Assembly: GCA_905235695.1 (NCBI GenBank)
Contig: CAJOMW010000004.1
Coordinates: 1 to 24,095, forward strand
DNA from: an uncultured Clostridia bacterium
GTDB lineage: Bacteria; Bacillota; Clostridia; Oscillospirales; CAG-382
Direction of reading: 5' to 3'
Length of the DNA stretch: 24,095 bases
Below the pieces are notes generated by a model that was given only the letters and a program-made list of their open reading frames with translations, did no database searches and was not told the DNA's origin. Every line of letters begins with the position of its first letter. Position 1 is the stretch's first letter. Position numbers and translations under genes: made by a program. Below, one piece after another: positions 23,515 through 24,095 of this stretch.

Positions 23515-24095
23515 ATGAGAAAGAGATTTGCGGCAATATTTATGGTTATGGCGATGATGTTCGCCATGAATGCGGAGATCCTTGCGGCGACGTTGCCGGA
23601 GGAAGGTTTGGGGGTGGAAAAAGAAGCAGAAGTTCCGGAAATAAATCTTAATAATAATGCCGAACTTATGTCTTGGAGTACAAATTATACTCTTACAGGA
23701 AATCAAGCCGAAGACATATGCACTATTGCCTATGCACAGTTAGGAAAAACAAAATCAGATTTAGGCTATTCTTCTGCTTGGTGTGCGCATTTTGTTAGTG
23801 ATTGCGCAAGAAAAGCTGGAGTTTCAACAACTGCTCTAACAAGTACAGGTGCGGCTAAAGCATCATCGTTTGGATTAAGCGAATCAAACCGTGTTAGTTC
23901 ATCATCGTTAAAAAATGGTGATTTGGTTTTTTGGTATTGTAATACTTGTGGTTCATGGGAACACGTTGCTATTTACTACAACGGAAAATACATTAGCGGC
24001 AATCTCTCGGGGCAAGTCAAATACCATACTACCTATCAAGATGAGGCGGGACATCAGAGTTGGGTAAGTGGTACACCGCTCGAATTAAGGTGTTA
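23515..24095 (+). CDS. Secreted CHAP/NlpC-P60-type cysteine peptidase (amidase), N-terminal part
   Basis: The frame starts at ATG 23515 with AGGAGG (23500-23505) 9 nt upstream and runs off the window after 193 codons. Residues 1-25 are a signal peptide (basic start, Met/Ala-rich core, cleavage near ILAA). A short acidic linker follows. Residues ~63-175 look like a CHAP domain: SSAWCAHFVSDCARKAG with the nucleophile C90, LKNGDLVFW, then WEHVAIYYNGKYISGN with H150 and N163 as the likely remaining catalytic residues. Such enzymes cut peptidoglycan cross-links or stem peptides outside the cell. A CNTC pair (142-145) could be a metal or disulfide site. The DNA of the domain is clearly more AT-rich (TTA, TCA, AAT, TTT codons) than the purine genes. 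What follows the domain is unknown. Confidence 0.85.
   Translation, partial: MRKRFAAIFMVMAMMFAMNAEILAATLPEEGLGVEKEAEVPEINLNNNAELMSWSTNYTLTGNQAEDICTIAYAQLGKTKSDLGYSSAWCAHFVSDCARKAGVSTTALTSTGAAKASSFGLSESNRVSSSSLKNGDLVFWYCNTCGSWEHVAIYYNGKYISGNLSGQVKYHTTYQDEAGHQSWVSGTPLELRC

Noticed and set aside
23401..23706. 101-codon minus-strand open frame over the CHAP gene start
   Set aside because: It runs antisense through the leader hairpins, ribosome site and signal peptide of a well-supported plus-strand gene.
1..24095. tRNA, rRNA, CRISPR arrays or insertion sequences
   Set aside because: I saw no tRNA-like cloverleaf, no spaced direct repeats and no transposase-like frame; the only mobile-like structure is the leader palindrome at 23307-23429, listed as uncertain.

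Overview
The window looks like chromosome from a spore-forming, low-to-moderate GC member of the Clostridia (Firmicutes/Bacillota). The grounds are strong AGGAGG-type ribosome binding sites, near-perfect sigma-A promoters with TATAAT boxes, a yunB sporulation gene, the long single-chain form of PurL, a formate-THF ligase, and copper-amine-oxidase-type 'stalk' surface proteins. Species cannot be named from the sequence.

Layout. (1) 1-2217: the 3' end of a HAD-family phosphatase, then typA (translation GTPase) with its own terminator. (2) 2226-5621, minus strand: two exported proteins that share a C-terminal or N-terminal ~215-residue domain I do not recognise. One carries stalk repeats, the other a C-terminal membrane anchor. 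yunB lies between them, and the two exported genes have their own promoter and terminator signals. (3) 5622-8530, minus strand: a greA-lysS-membrane protein operon driven by a consensus promoter. (4) 8600-9927: a PRPP synthetase gene with its own promoter behind a perfect inverted repeat, closed by a terminator. (5) 9986-23251: a ~13 kb purine operon, purE-purC-purF-purM-purN-purO-AICAR transformylase-purD-purL-fhs, behind a consensus promoter and a ZTP (pfl) riboswitch with an overlapping intrinsic terminator. (6) 23276-24095: a promoter, a 123-nt nearly fully self-complementary leader, a terminator-like hairpin and the start of a secreted CHAP-type peptidase gene that runs off the window.

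The genes of regions 4 and 5 form a coherent pathway. PRPP synthetase supplies PurF. Fhs makes 10-formyl-THF for the two formyl transfer steps (PurN and the AICAR transformylase). A shortage of 10-formyl-THF raises ZTP, which the riboswitch senses to let transcription through, so fhs is under control of the signal it relieves. The last two steps to IMP are done by two separate proteins, an archaeal-type PurO cyclohydrolase and a stand-alone AICAR transformylase, instead of fused bifunctional PurH. PurB and PurK are not in the window.

Points most worth a second look: a one-base frameshift that splits purL just before its glutaminase part; the long self-complementary leader in front of the CHAP protein; the shared undescribed exported domain; and the PurO/AICAR transformylase pair.
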